Below are positions 23,315 to 33,248 of a stretch of 37,700 bases of DNA, piece after piece. Both the position numbers and the translations under genes were made by a program. The stretch comes from an uncultured Prevotellaceae bacterium (GTDB lineage Bacteria > Bacteroidota > Bacteroidia > Bacteroidales > Muribaculaceae), in assembly GCA_946186575.1 (NCBI GenBank), contig CAMHNO010000022.1, forward strand, positions 1 through 37,700, read 5' to 3'. Every line of letters begins with the position of its first letter. Position 1 is the stretch's first letter. The notes under the pieces were generated by a model. The model was given only the letters and a program-made list of their open reading frames with translations, made no database searches and was not told where the DNA came from.

Positions 23315-25381
23315 TTAGCGGCGGCGCTTGTTGCCCTTGGCGGCAGCGCGCTTTTGCTGCTCGGCCTGTCGCTGAGCCTCTTCGAGCCTGGCCATGAAGC
23401 CGCTTTTCTTTTTGGGCTTCTTAGCATTTTCGGCCATGAGGGCCCTGACCTTATCTTCCTTGACTGTCATGCGAGTGAGATAGGTCTGGACTATGGTGAT
23501 GAGCAGCGACACGAAGTAGTAGTAGCTCAAGCCGGCGGCATAGGTGTTGAAGAACACGAGGAACATTAGTGGCATCAAGTACATCATCCACTTCATGCCG
23601 GGCATTTGGCTCGACGACTGCGACTGCATGTTGATGTAGGTGTAGCCAATGTTGGTGGCTGTCATGAGCAAGCAGAAGATGCTCAGGTGGTCGCCCAGCA
23701 ATGGGATGCTGAATGGCAGCGAGATGATGGCATCGGGGGCGCTCAGGTCGGGTGCCCACAGGAACGACTGGCCACGCAGGTCGATGCTCGATGGGAAGAA
23801 CCAGAACATGGCAATGAGGAATGGCATCTGCAGCAGCATTGGCAAGCATCCGCCCATGGGGTTGGCACCGGCTTGCTTGTAGAGCTCCATGGTCTTTTGC
23901 TGCTTCTTCATTGCATCGTTGGGGTCGGGATATTTCTCGTTGATGGCTTGGATGTCGGGTTGCAGAATCTTCATCTTAGCCTGCGACAGGTAGCTCTTGT
24001 AGGTCAGTGGCCACAGCACGAGCTTGAGCAGGATGGTGAGCACGAGAATCACGATTCCTAAGCTCCAACCAAACTTGCACAGCCAGTTGAACACAGGCAT
24101 GACAATTCCCGAGTTGATCCAGCGGAACAATGTCCATCCAAGCGACACCAAGCGGGTGAGGTGGAGGTCCTCTTTGGGCGAGAATTTGTCGTAGCTCGAG
24201 AGCAACGAGTAGCGGTTGGGACCAAAGTAGAAGTAGAACGACGCAGGAGCCGGATTGCTGGGCTGATAGTCGACTTGTGTGGTCATGCTGATGTGCTTGA
24301 GATAGGTGTCATACTCCTTGTCCTTGCCACTCTCGTAGGCAGTGCTTTCAAGTTCGGCGCCATTAAATGCTTGGTTGGCAATCAGCACTGTCGAGAAGAA
24401 CTGGCTTTTGCCCGAAATCCATTTGATGCGCTCGGTCACTTTCTTATCTTTGTTGCCGCTCTCGCTCAGGTTGTCGACGTCGTCATTGTCGCCCTGCAGT
24501 TTCCAGTAGAGTGCGCTGTTGCGCTCTTCGAACTGCTTGCCAGCCTCCTGGCGCTTGATTTTCTGAACCCAGTTGAAATCCATGAAATGCTTGTTGCTGG
24601 CAGCAATCTTCTCCATGCCGCTTTGCAGCACTTCCATGCGCACCATGTAGGTGCCTTTGACCAGCGTGTAGCGCAGGCTCCATTTTGCTCCTCCGTCGAG
24701 GTTCATGGTCATGGTCACACTCGAGTCGTTTTGTTGTTCGGGTGTGAAGAAATAGTCCTTGGTGTCATATCTCTGAGTCTCGGCATTGAGTCCGAAGCTG
24801 TACTGGTTGTTGTCGGGGTTGATGAGTTCAACAGGCACGCCCTTGCCTTTGTAGTCTTCTTGAGTGCGATAGGCAGTATAACCCTTGAGTGTGGCACGGC
24901 TTATCATGCCGCCCTTGGTGCTGATTTCGATGGCTATGGAGTCATTCTCAAGCTTCACGGTCTTGAGCTCGCCCGAGAGGTTGGCACCAAATGCCGAAGC
25001 CTGATTGAATTTTGTTATCACATCGGCGATGGCCTGCACCGCGCGGTTGTGCAGTGCTGGGTCGCTGGGGGTAGTGCTCTTGAGCGAGGCAATGTCTAAT
25101 GTTTTGTTGTCGATTTTAACAGTCCCCTTGGCTTTGCCCTCTTCGTTGGTGATATTCACACCATCGACGGCGATGTTGCCATATTTTGTCACGAGAGTGT
25201 CGAGCTGGCTGAGTTGCTCCTGAGTGAGCGTGTCGACGCTCACATTCTCGCTCTGTTGGGTCTTGGCCTGTTCGGTCTTTGCGGCTTGTTGAGTGTTCTC
25301 CTCTGGTTTGGGTTGAAAGTACATGAATCCAAAGATTACTGCACACATGAGCAACATGCCTATTATCGTGTTCTTGTCCAT
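23315..25381 (-). CDS. yidC: YidC/Oxa1 membrane protein insertase
   Basis: A 688-residue YidC, which inserts proteins into the inner membrane with or without SecYEG. It has a first membrane helix (IIGMLLMCAVIFGFMYF), a Gln/Thr-rich linker and a large periplasmic domain to about residue 390. The conserved insertase region (from ~413) contains GWSLGIVILVLTILLKLVLW, the cytoplasmic PDIQAINEKYPDPNDAMKKQ loop and PMGGCLPMLLQMPFLIAMF. It ends in a basic tail rich in Lys and Arg. ATG 25381 is chosen because the longer frame adds ~60 residues without the membrane start. It is 74 bases from pyrG, a gene order common in Bacteroidales. Confidence 0.96.
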   Translation of the reverse strand: MDKNTIIGMLLMCAVIFGFMYFQPKPEENTQQAAKTEQAKTQQSENVSVDTLTQEQLSQLDTLVTKYGNIAVDGVNITNEEGKAKGTVKIDNKTLDIASLKSTTPSDPALHNRAVQAIADVITKFNQASAFGANLSGELKTVKLENDSIAIEISTKGGMISRATLKGYTAYRTQEDYKGKGVPVELINPDNNQYSFGLNAETQRYDTKDYFFTPEQQNDSSVTMTMNLDGGAKWSLRYTLVKGTYMVRMEVLQSGMEKIAASNKHFMDFNWVQKIKRQEAGKQFEERNSALYWKLQGDNDDVDNLSESGNKDKKVTERIKWISGKSQFFSTVLIANQAFNGAELESTAYESGKDKEYDTYLKHISMTTQVDYQPSNPAPASFYFYFGPNRYSLLSSYDKFSPKEDLHLTRLVSLGWTLFRWINSGIVMPVFNWLCKFGWSLGIVILVLTILLKLVLWPLTYKSYLSQAKMKILQPDIQAINEKYPDPNDAMKKQQKTMELYKQAGANPMGGCLPMLLQMPFLIAMFWFFPSSIDLRGQSFLWAPDLSAPDAIISLPFSIPLLGDHLSIFCLLMTATNIGYTYINMQSQSSSQMPGMKWMMYLMPLMFLVFFNTYAAGLSYYYFVSLLITIVQTYLTRMTVKEDKVRALMAENAKKPKKKSGFMARLEEAQRQAEQQKRAAAKGNKRRR

Positions 25382-25455
25382 CTGATGTTTTTTATGTAAA
25401 GATATGTGTTTCGTTGTTTGTGAGTCTGGGCCGGAAACTTCCAGCCAGGAAGTAA

Positions 25456-27090
<1,635 letters not shown>

Positions 27091-27100
27091 TTACAAACTG

Positions 27101-27108
27101 CAAAGATA
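27101..27108 (-). promoter_or_regulatory. Candidate Bacteroidetes -7 box for pyrG
   Basis: TATCTTTG on the minus strand, 37 bases upstream of the pyrG start, is an exact TAnnTTTG match. The -33 element is not clear. Confidence 0.5.
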
Positions 27109-27188
27109 ATCATTTTCTCGCAATCGGCACCACTACAATGTCACAAAAATTTTGCAATGGAGTTGTAATGCCCCAAAATGCCCCCAAA

Positions 27189-27218
27189 AAAAGGAGCTCC
27201 GTCGTGGGAGCTCCTTTT
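27189..27218 (-). terminator. Intrinsic terminator of the alpha-amylase gene
   Basis: A perfect 12-bp stem (AAAAGGAGCTCC and its complement) with a 6-base loop is followed by a T-run on the minus strand, 24 bases past the amylase stop. Confidence 0.85.
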
Positions 27219-27241
27219 CAATCCTGTGTTTTTTTAGGTGT

Positions 27242-30200
27242 TTAGTTGTTGACATTCACACCCAGCAGAATCTCGTAGATTCTGGTGACATCGGCACTGT
27301 TGATTTCGTTATCACCATTCTGGTCGCCATTGACAACCGAGCTTGCATCGCCGCTGAGCAGCAGGCTGTAGAGAGCGGTGATATCCTGCGAGTTGACCTC
27401 GCCGTCGCCGTTCACGTCGCCAGGCAATGCAGGAGAGAAGGTGCCCACCTTAGTGACACCCACCACAGCGATGGCCCTGCTTCTGCCCAAATCTTTGGTA
27501 ATAACCCGCAAATCATAAACACCATTCTCCTCAAGCAGCTCAGTGAGTGGTTGGTCGCCCAAGAGGTAGGGCTGCATGTCGGTTGGGCGCACCTCGCCCT
27601 CAAGGTTGATGTCCCACTCGTTGGCACCAGCGCGGCCAGCCATGATGAACTTGCCGTCGCTGTAGATAGCATGCTTGATGGTGTTGAACTCCTGTGCCTT
27701 TGGACGCACGAAGAAGTAGTCGTTGTTGTGCATCAAGTCGTAGTTGGCAACCAGGTAGTTGTTAGGAGCGTAGTCGGCTTGCTGGTTGGGGATGGGGTTG
27801 GCGGCGAGCTCAATCACGGGGTTGGTTCGGTCGATGAGCTTGCCCACCACGGTCTGCCCCATCAGGCTCATGCCATCGAGCGTGAGAGCACTCTCGGCAG
27901 GCAGTATCAGCTCAACCCAGTTGCTTTGGTCGAAGGTCCAGTCTTGCAAGGCATCGGGCACTGGCTTGCCGTCGGTGTTGACCTGTGGCATGAGTGCGTC
28001 GCCATTGGCATCCTTGGCAAAGAGGTGAATTTCGTTATCTCTTGCGATGGTGATCACGGCGGTGAGGTCGTTGCTGATGATGTACTGCTGGTCTTCCTGA
28101 CCGTTCTCGATGATTTGAGCTAAGGTCATGATGTTGGAGTTGGCGGTGCCAATAAGTCCCGTTGTGGTGTAGTAGCCGCCGTTCACAAACTCAAATGGCC
28201 CCACTTGTGACTGACCGTTGTTGCTGAAGATGATGTCGCTGGGCTGGCTGCTGGTGTCGCTGTAGGTCCAGCGGTAAACGAGGTTGCCGTTGGGCGCTGT
28301 GCCTGCAACTTCAATCAGGGCCTCGCCGGGCCAGCCGTGCTCACCAAAGGTCTTGGTGCCGCTGTAGACCCAAGCGTAGGGAGAACCGAAGCTGCTGTTC
28401 TCGAAGTAGAAGTAGAGGCAGTCGCTCATGGCGGTGGCACACGATGGGATGGTGGTCGTGGGCTCGGGAGTAGTGCCCTCTTCGGGTGTTTCCACTGCTG
28501 GCAGACTGCTGGCATACTGGTTTGTGACATCGGCACCGGTCGACCAGTTGTCGGCTGTGAGCGGGAACTTGATGAAGACATCGCTTGTGGTGTTGGTCAC
28601 CTCGAAGCGCTCGTTAGAGTTGGCTCCGTTATAGACGATAGCGCCAATGCTCTCCTTGTCCATGAATGTGCAGTAGAACCAGTTCTGGCCACCAACGTTG
28701 GTGGTTGGCAGTGCCGACTCGGCCCATGAGCCTGCCCAGTTCCAATGGATGTCGCTGCCGCCAGAGTAGGGATAGAGCTTCAGGTTATTGGCCCAGTCGT
28801 TGCCGTTGTCGTACATGAACACGGTGATGGCCTTGGTGGCAGTGGTGTGCTTGCTGTCGGCAGTGACGTCGATGTATCCAGGCTGGAAGGCACTGTTGCC
28901 AAAGTGTGCGCCGGGGTAGTAATAGAAGTAGTAGTCCCGGCCACCAGCAATGCCAGTGATGTCGGCACTCTTGTCCTTTTCGCCAGTGAGCATGAAGCAC
29001 ATGCCGGCTGGAGCCTCGTCGAAGTGGTATTTGTACCATGTCTGACCGCAGTTGGACACGGTCTCGGTGAGCACGTTGCCAGCGTTGTCAAACGGAGCTG
29101 TGACTGCTTGCTGGCTCGAGTTCCAGGCATAGATGTGAGGCACATCGGCAGTGGTCATGTTCTTGACAAAGATGTTGGTGCCATTGCCATGACCGCTTGC
29201 CACATAGTAGCTGCGAGCCACTTGCTTGATGACCTCGCCGTCCTTTACGATGCCGGCGCGCAGGTAGTGGTTGCCGCTCTCGTTGAAGTTGACGGTGCTG
29301 CCGCTGGCAATGGTTGGACTGGTGACAGTGGGCGCGGTGCCGTCGGTGGTGTAGACGATAGTAGCACCGCTATAGGAAGCCGTGATAGTGGCTGTGACGC
29401 CGCCCTCGTAGCTGCCTGTGGGTTTGTCGATGGCCAGGTCGGGATTCTCCATCATGGGCATGTAGGTGCCAGTCACGTCGTTGGGCTGGCCATCCTGCAC
29501 GGTGTAGAACACATCGCTGGTGATGCCGGTAATGTCGGGCGTCTGGCTGCCGTCCCAGTTGATGATTAGGTTCACAGGGTAGTCGGGCTTGTCCATCTGC
29601 ACACGCCACCAGTCGATGCCACCCACTTGCACTTTCTCAAATGCCAGGTAACCACGCCAAGCGCCGAAAGGCTCATACTTGGTGCCATTGTTGTCGTAGT
29701 AATAAACGTAGATGTAGGGTGCGTGATCGTCCTTGACGTAGAAGTTGATCTTGTTGCTCGAGGTGCTCGTCTTGATATAGTGGCGAGTAACTACCGACGA
29801 CTGAGGTACATTGCCATCGACCACTACGCCCACTTTCAGGGTTACGTTGTCGGTAAAGGTGAGGGTAGTGCTCTCGGTGATGGTATTGTCGGCAGCGGTG
29901 GGATTCTGGCCGTTAGTGGTGTAGGCCAGAATGCAACCCTCGCTCGAAGGTCTAACGTTGACATCGATAGAGCCTGCGAAGGTGCAGTTGTTCTTGTCGA
30001 TGACGGGGTAGCCGTTGATGAGGTTCTTCTTGGTGTTGCCCTCAACTTGGTCGGCAAGGCTGCTGGTGATGCTGTAGCGTGCCACGCGCTTGCCATCCAC
30101 GGGGTCGCTCTCCCACACTGTGGTGAAGCCCTCGGGGGCGGGATCGTCGGTGGCGTCGCCAAGCTGGAAGCAAACCTGTCCGTGAGTGCCTGTTACTATC

Positions 30201-31711
30201 CACTGGATTCCATTGCTGCCCTTGAGTTCGGCTGCCGAGCGCTCGCTCTCGTTGGTCAAGCCGGCAGTGCGGCGGGCCTTGATGAGCTTGCACAGGATGT
30301 CGTGCCACTGTGGGTGCATGAAGTGAGGATAGAACAAGCATGGAGTGCCAGGCATGGCCAGGATGAAGGCGTTGGCCTCCACTATGTTCTTCTCCACACG
30401 GTGCTGATAGGCCTTGCCGTTGCTCCAGTTGTAGTTAGAGCCGTCGGTAGGCAGGTCCTTGAAGGTGTCGTGGTTGTCGAGGAATGTCACTGCGTAGCGC
30501 TTGAGCACTGGGTCGCTGATGAGGCCCGAGTTGTTCAGGTAGCGGTAGTTGCCGTAGTTGAACGCCTCGCGAATGTCGCTCTGCAGCGGGAAGTCGAAGG
30601 CTGCGCTCTGGTAGCCACCCTCCATGTAGGTCTTGTGAATCCAGTTAGAGATATCGCCTTTTGAACCCCAGTACTCGCCCACGCTGAAGGTGGGGCGCAA
30701 CGTGGTGTTATACTCGGCAAAGTGTTTCTCCTCGAAGCCCATGGCATAGTCGTAGCGGAAGCCCACGTAGCCCAGGTCGTTCTTCAGGTAGTCGAGGAAC
30801 TTGATGACCTTAGCCTGAGTGGCTGGCGCGTGGTGGTCGATGTCGCGAGCCCACTGGCCCTTGCCGCCGCAGTCGGGGTTGCCGGTGCCGCGCCCGCTTT
30901 CGTCGTCGCTGCACACGTCGTCGCTCGTCCAGCTGATGTACTCACCCTCGGGGCAGAAGGTGCCCTTGTAGTACTCAGTGGGGAACTCAATCGAGTTCTT
31001 GTCACCACTCCAGGTGCCCAGGCCGCCACGGTGGTTGGCTACCACGTCCTCGATGGCTCCAGTGCCCTCAGCCTTGAAGGTGGCGATGAGTTCGCGCAGC
31101 TCGGCCTCGGTGCCAAAGTAGGATATTGGCGTCCACACCTTGCCATTGCTGTCGGTGTAGGTCCAGGGAGTGCCGTCGGGGTTAAAGGTGAGGCCGTGGT
31201 GGAAGTAGAACACAGGCACAAAACCCATGCAGTCGGGGTTGGTGATTACCTCGCCGCCACCATACTTGTCATATTCCCAATTAGCACCATTGCGCCACGG
31301 ACGCACGCCATTGCGAGGGCTGTCGTCGGCGCTCTTGTAGTAGACCATTGTAGAGTCGGCCACTGTAGAGCCGCTCTGTGGCAGCCACAGCAGGTCGATG
31401 AACGGTGTGATCTCGCTCTTGTGGGCCAGCAGGCTGCTCCACGTGGTTACAGGTACCTGCCATTCCTCGCCAGAGCTCCAGCCGGCACCATACATGGTAG
31501 CCCATGTGTAGCCAGGCTGGTGGTTGGCTGTGGCTTCGTTGTTCTGGTGATTGGCCCAGGGGCCAAACGGGCTGCAGTCCGGGGCCTCTTTGTAGCTGTC
31601 CCAGAAGAAGCCTTGCAGCATCACTCCGCCATAGTTGGCAGGCCATCCTTGGGCGATGGCATTCATGCCCACAAGCAGAGTCAGCGCAATTGATAAGTAA
31701 ATCTTTTTCAT
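27242..31711 (-). CDS. Secreted multimodular GH13 alpha-amylase with starch-binding-like modules and dockerin repeats
   Basis: A 1489-residue secreted enzyme predicted to cleave alpha-1,4 glucan. After a signal peptide (MKKIYLSIALTLLVGMNAIAQ) a GH13 domain spans ~25-480. It holds all four conserved regions: DVVANH at 222-227, GFRYDYAMGF with nucleophile Asp321, SVGEYWG with acid/base Glu346, and FLDNHD with Asp415. Then come chitobiase-like beta-sandwiches (~575-645, ~758-837), each followed by a starch-binding-like (CBM26-type) module (~652-745, ~845-945), further such modules (~958-1062 and ~1098-1190), and an unrecognised region (~1190-1425). Two dockerin-type calcium loops close it (DVNGDGEVNSQDI at ~1432, DQNGDNEINSADV at ~1463). 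It is unlike compact SusG enzymes. No susC/susD pair is nearby. Confidence 0.92.
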   Translation of the reverse strand: MKKIYLSIALTLLVGMNAIAQGWPANYGGVMLQGFFWDSYKEAPDCSPFGPWANHQNNEATANHQPGYTWATMYGAGWSSGEEWQVPVTTWSSLLAHKSEITPFIDLLWLPQSGSTVADSTMVYYKSADDSPRNGVRPWRNGANWEYDKYGGGEVITNPDCMGFVPVFYFHHGLTFNPDGTPWTYTDSNGKVWTPISYFGTEAELRELIATFKAEGTGAIEDVVANHRGGLGTWSGDKNSIEFPTEYYKGTFCPEGEYISWTSDDVCSDDESGRGTGNPDCGGKGQWARDIDHHAPATQAKVIKFLDYLKNDLGYVGFRYDYAMGFEEKHFAEYNTTLRPTFSVGEYWGSKGDISNWIHKTYMEGGYQSAAFDFPLQSDIREAFNYGNYRYLNNSGLISDPVLKRYAVTFLDNHDTFKDLPTDGSNYNWSNGKAYQHRVEKNIVEANAFILAMPGTPCLFYPHFMHPQWHDILCKLIKARRTAGLTNESERSAAELKGSNGIQWIVTGTHGQVCFQLGDATDDPAPEGFTTVWESDPVDGKRVARYSITSSLADQVEGNTKKNLINGYPVIDKNNCTFAGSIDVNVRPSSEGCILAYTTNGQNPTAADNTITESTTLTFTDNVTLKVGVVVDGNVPQSSVVTRHYIKTSTSSNKINFYVKDDHAPYIYVYYYDNNGTKYEPFGAWRGYLAFEKVQVGGIDWWRVQMDKPDYPVNLIINWDGSQTPDITGITSDVFYTVQDGQPNDVTGTYMPMMENPDLAIDKPTGSYEGGVTATITASYSGATIVYTTDGTAPTVTSPTIASGSTVNFNESGNHYLRAGIVKDGEVIKQVARSYYVASGHGNGTNIFVKNMTTADVPHIYAWNSSQQAVTAPFDNAGNVLTETVSNCGQTWYKYHFDEAPAGMCFMLTGEKDKSADITGIAGGRDYYFYYYPGAHFGNSAFQPGYIDVTADSKHTTATKAITVFMYDNGNDWANNLKLYPYSGGSDIHWNWAGSWAESALPTTNVGGQNWFYCTFMDKESIGAIVYNGANSNERFEVTNTTSDVFIKFPLTADNWSTGADVTNQYASSLPAVETPEEGTTPEPTTTIPSCATAMSDCLYFYFENSSFGSPYAWVYSGTKTFGEHGWPGEALIEVAGTAPNGNLVYRWTYSDTSSQPSDIIFSNNGQSQVGPFEFVNGGYYTTTGLIGTANSNIMTLAQIIENGQEDQQYIISNDLTAVITIARDNEIHLFAKDANGDALMPQVNTDGKPVPDALQDWTFDQSNWVELILPAESALTLDGMSLMGQTVVGKLIDRTNPVIELAANPIPNQQADYAPNNYLVANYDLMHNNDYFFVRPKAQEFNTIKHAIYSDGKFIMAGRAGANEWDINLEGEVRPTDMQPYLLGDQPLTELLEENGVYDLRVITKDLGRSRAIAVVGVTKVGTFSPALPGDVNGDGEVNSQDITALYSLLLSGDASSVVNGDQNGDNEINSADVTRIYEILLGVNVNN

Positions 31712-31747
31712 AAAACGCTTAGTTTTGATAAGTTATTAATTTAATGT

Positions 31748-31799
31748 TATGGTTTGATGTCATGCTTGATTAGTGAGTGAATTCTATGGTTTGATGACA
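31748..31799. promoter_or_regulatory. Paired 15-bp direct repeats upstream of the amylase gene
   Basis: TATGGTTTGATGtCA at 31748-31762 and TATGGTTTGATGaCA at 31785-31799 match in 14 of 15 bases, with starts 37 bases apart. They lie between the amylase promoter and its start codon. They could bind a regulator or act in the RNA leader. Confidence 0.45.
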
Positions 31800-31818
31800 A
31801 TGTGTCGCTATAATCTCA

Positions 31819-31849
31819 CAAAAATAAATAAAATATATTAAATCTACAA
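31819..31849 (-). promoter_or_regulatory. Bacteroidetes promoter for the amylase gene
   Basis: On the minus strand TTG (31849-31847) and TATTTTTG (31826-31819) are separated by exactly 20 bases, a good -33/-7 match, giving a leader of about 100 bases. Confidence 0.6.
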
Positions 31850-31982
31850 TTTTTTGCGACTTTTTTTCAATTTTGATGTTTTCGCAAACGATTGCGTAGC
31901 CGCGCTTATGGCCTTAAATAGACGTTGGTGTGCAATAAAAAGGCTGCCAATAGAGTTTAAATAATATATAAACACTACAATT

Positions 31983-33194
31983 ATGGCACGCTTTTTCACT
32001 ATATTTCTAACATTTGTGGCTCTGGCGGTTAGTGCTGGTGCGGCAACCGTGGAGAATGAGTTTTTCTCGATTACAACTCCCGACGACAGTTGGTTTCTGA
32101 ACAACGATGATGCTCTGCGCCCAATTGGCGCCCGAGTGGATATTGCCCGGCTCGATGCCCGTGGCGCTACTCTGGAGCTGGCTCGAGTCGATTATATTGA
32201 GGGTGCTTTTGCTCCCGAAGCCTACCTCAAGATGCAGGTGACGGGCAAGAAGGATGTATTCTGCAAGACAGCTACCGACTTTACCTCGATAACCGACTAT
32301 CGATTGGCAGGCTTAACAGGAAAATGCGTGCAATTTAAAAAGACGAGCAACAATTACAACTACGACTGCGAGGCTGTGGCTCTGAACGCAGGTTTCGGAA
32401 CATTTTTTATTGTAATGGCCCACCGTGCCGACCAGCCGTCGCTCATTTCACGCATCATGAGCACACTCAAGTGCAAGGTCGACACCACGCCGCTCACTAC
32501 CATCCAGGCCTACGTGAACGCAGCCAGTCAGGTGGTGAAGAAGCATCATCTGCCCATAGGCAACAACGAGCACTTGAGCGGGGTGGAGCTCAGCCCCGAC
32601 TCCTCGACCGTGACACTCAAGGTGACGGTTCCCTACATCACCCGCGACAACGTGAACGTGCCGGCATTTGTCATGACCAAGCGCGACGCGTGGTTCAAGC
32701 AGGCACACGAGGCGTTGCAGTTCAACCTGCTGCTGGCTCAGGTCGCAAGCGAGCGCAAGAACCTGCGTTACTTCTATGTCGACACCAAGGGCAATGAAAT
32801 AGGCACCCTCATGATAATGCCCGAAGAATTAGATTACGTTGAAGCCGAGTATCTTGCTCAGCAGCAAGCTAAGGCCAAACAAGAGCAAGTCATTCCACCG
32901 CAGGCGCAGGCCGCCAAGCCTCAAGAAGTGCCTCAGCAGGCGGCCCAGCCTCAAGAAACGATGGCTCAGGTTCAAGAGGCAGCACCTCAGCAGTCGGCAC
33001 AACCCCAAGCCGAGCCTAAACCTGCGCCAGCACCACAGCAACCCACCACGCTGACACATGTGGTGAAGTCGGGCGACAATCTCACTAAAATCGCCAAGAA
33101 ATATGGCGTGACTATAGCCTCGATTCGCAAAGCCAACCCATCAATCAAGAACGACCAAATCAAGATAGGCCAGAAACTCACTATCATTAAGTGA
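31983..33194 (+). CDS. Secreted LysM-domain protein
   Basis: A 403-residue protein with a signal peptide (MARFFTIFLTFVALAVSAGA), a ~270-residue N-terminal part, a Gln/Pro/Ala-rich linker (~290-354) and a C-terminal LysM domain (~357-402: HVVKSGDNLTKIAKKYGVT, then IKIGQKLTIIK). LysM binds peptidoglycan or other N-acetylglucosamine polymers, so the protein is probably periplasmic and wall-attached. The first ~145 residues after the signal resemble in layout the small secreted protein at 21085. The enzymatic role, if any, is unknown. It is divergent from the amylase gene and convergent with the CotH gene. No clear -7 box is seen upstream. Confidence 0.82.
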   Translation: MARFFTIFLTFVALAVSAGAATVENEFFSITTPDDSWFLNNDDALRPIGARVDIARLDARGATLELARVDYIEGAFAPEAYLKMQVTGKKDVFCKTATDFTSITDYRLAGLTGKCVQFKKTSNNYNYDCEAVALNAGFGTFFIVMAHRADQPSLISRIMSTLKCKVDTTPLTTIQAYVNAASQVVKKHHLPIGNNEHLSGVELSPDSSTVTLKVTVPYITRDNVNVPAFVMTKRDAWFKQAHEALQFNLLLAQVASERKNLRYFYVDTKGNEIGTLMIMPEELDYVEAEYLAQQQAKAKQEQVIPPQAQAAKPQEVPQQAAQPQETMAQVQEAAPQQSAQPQAEPKPAPAPQQPTTLTHVVKSGDNLTKIAKKYGVTIASIRKANPSIKNDQIKIGQKLTIIK

Positions 33195-33219
33195 TAAGTT
33201 AGAGGCCGGAAGGCAGATT

Positions 33220-33247
33220 TCAGAGATCAGGGGTCAGAAATCAGAAT
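33220..33247. repeat. 7-bp-period repeat TCAGnnn x4
   Basis: Four consecutive heptamers starting TCAG fill most of the 54-base gap between the convergent LysM and CotH genes. No classical terminator is seen there. Confidence 0.65.
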
Positions 33248-33248
33248 T

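Noticed and set aside
24161-25099. Plus-strand 312-codon frame opposite yidC
   Set aside because: Antisense shadow of a clear YidC gene; hydrophobic composition follows from the complementary codons.
28745-31693. Several long plus-strand frames opposite the amylase gene
   Set aside because: They mirror the amylase codon usage and show no domains or promoters. The GH13 motifs fix the coding strand.
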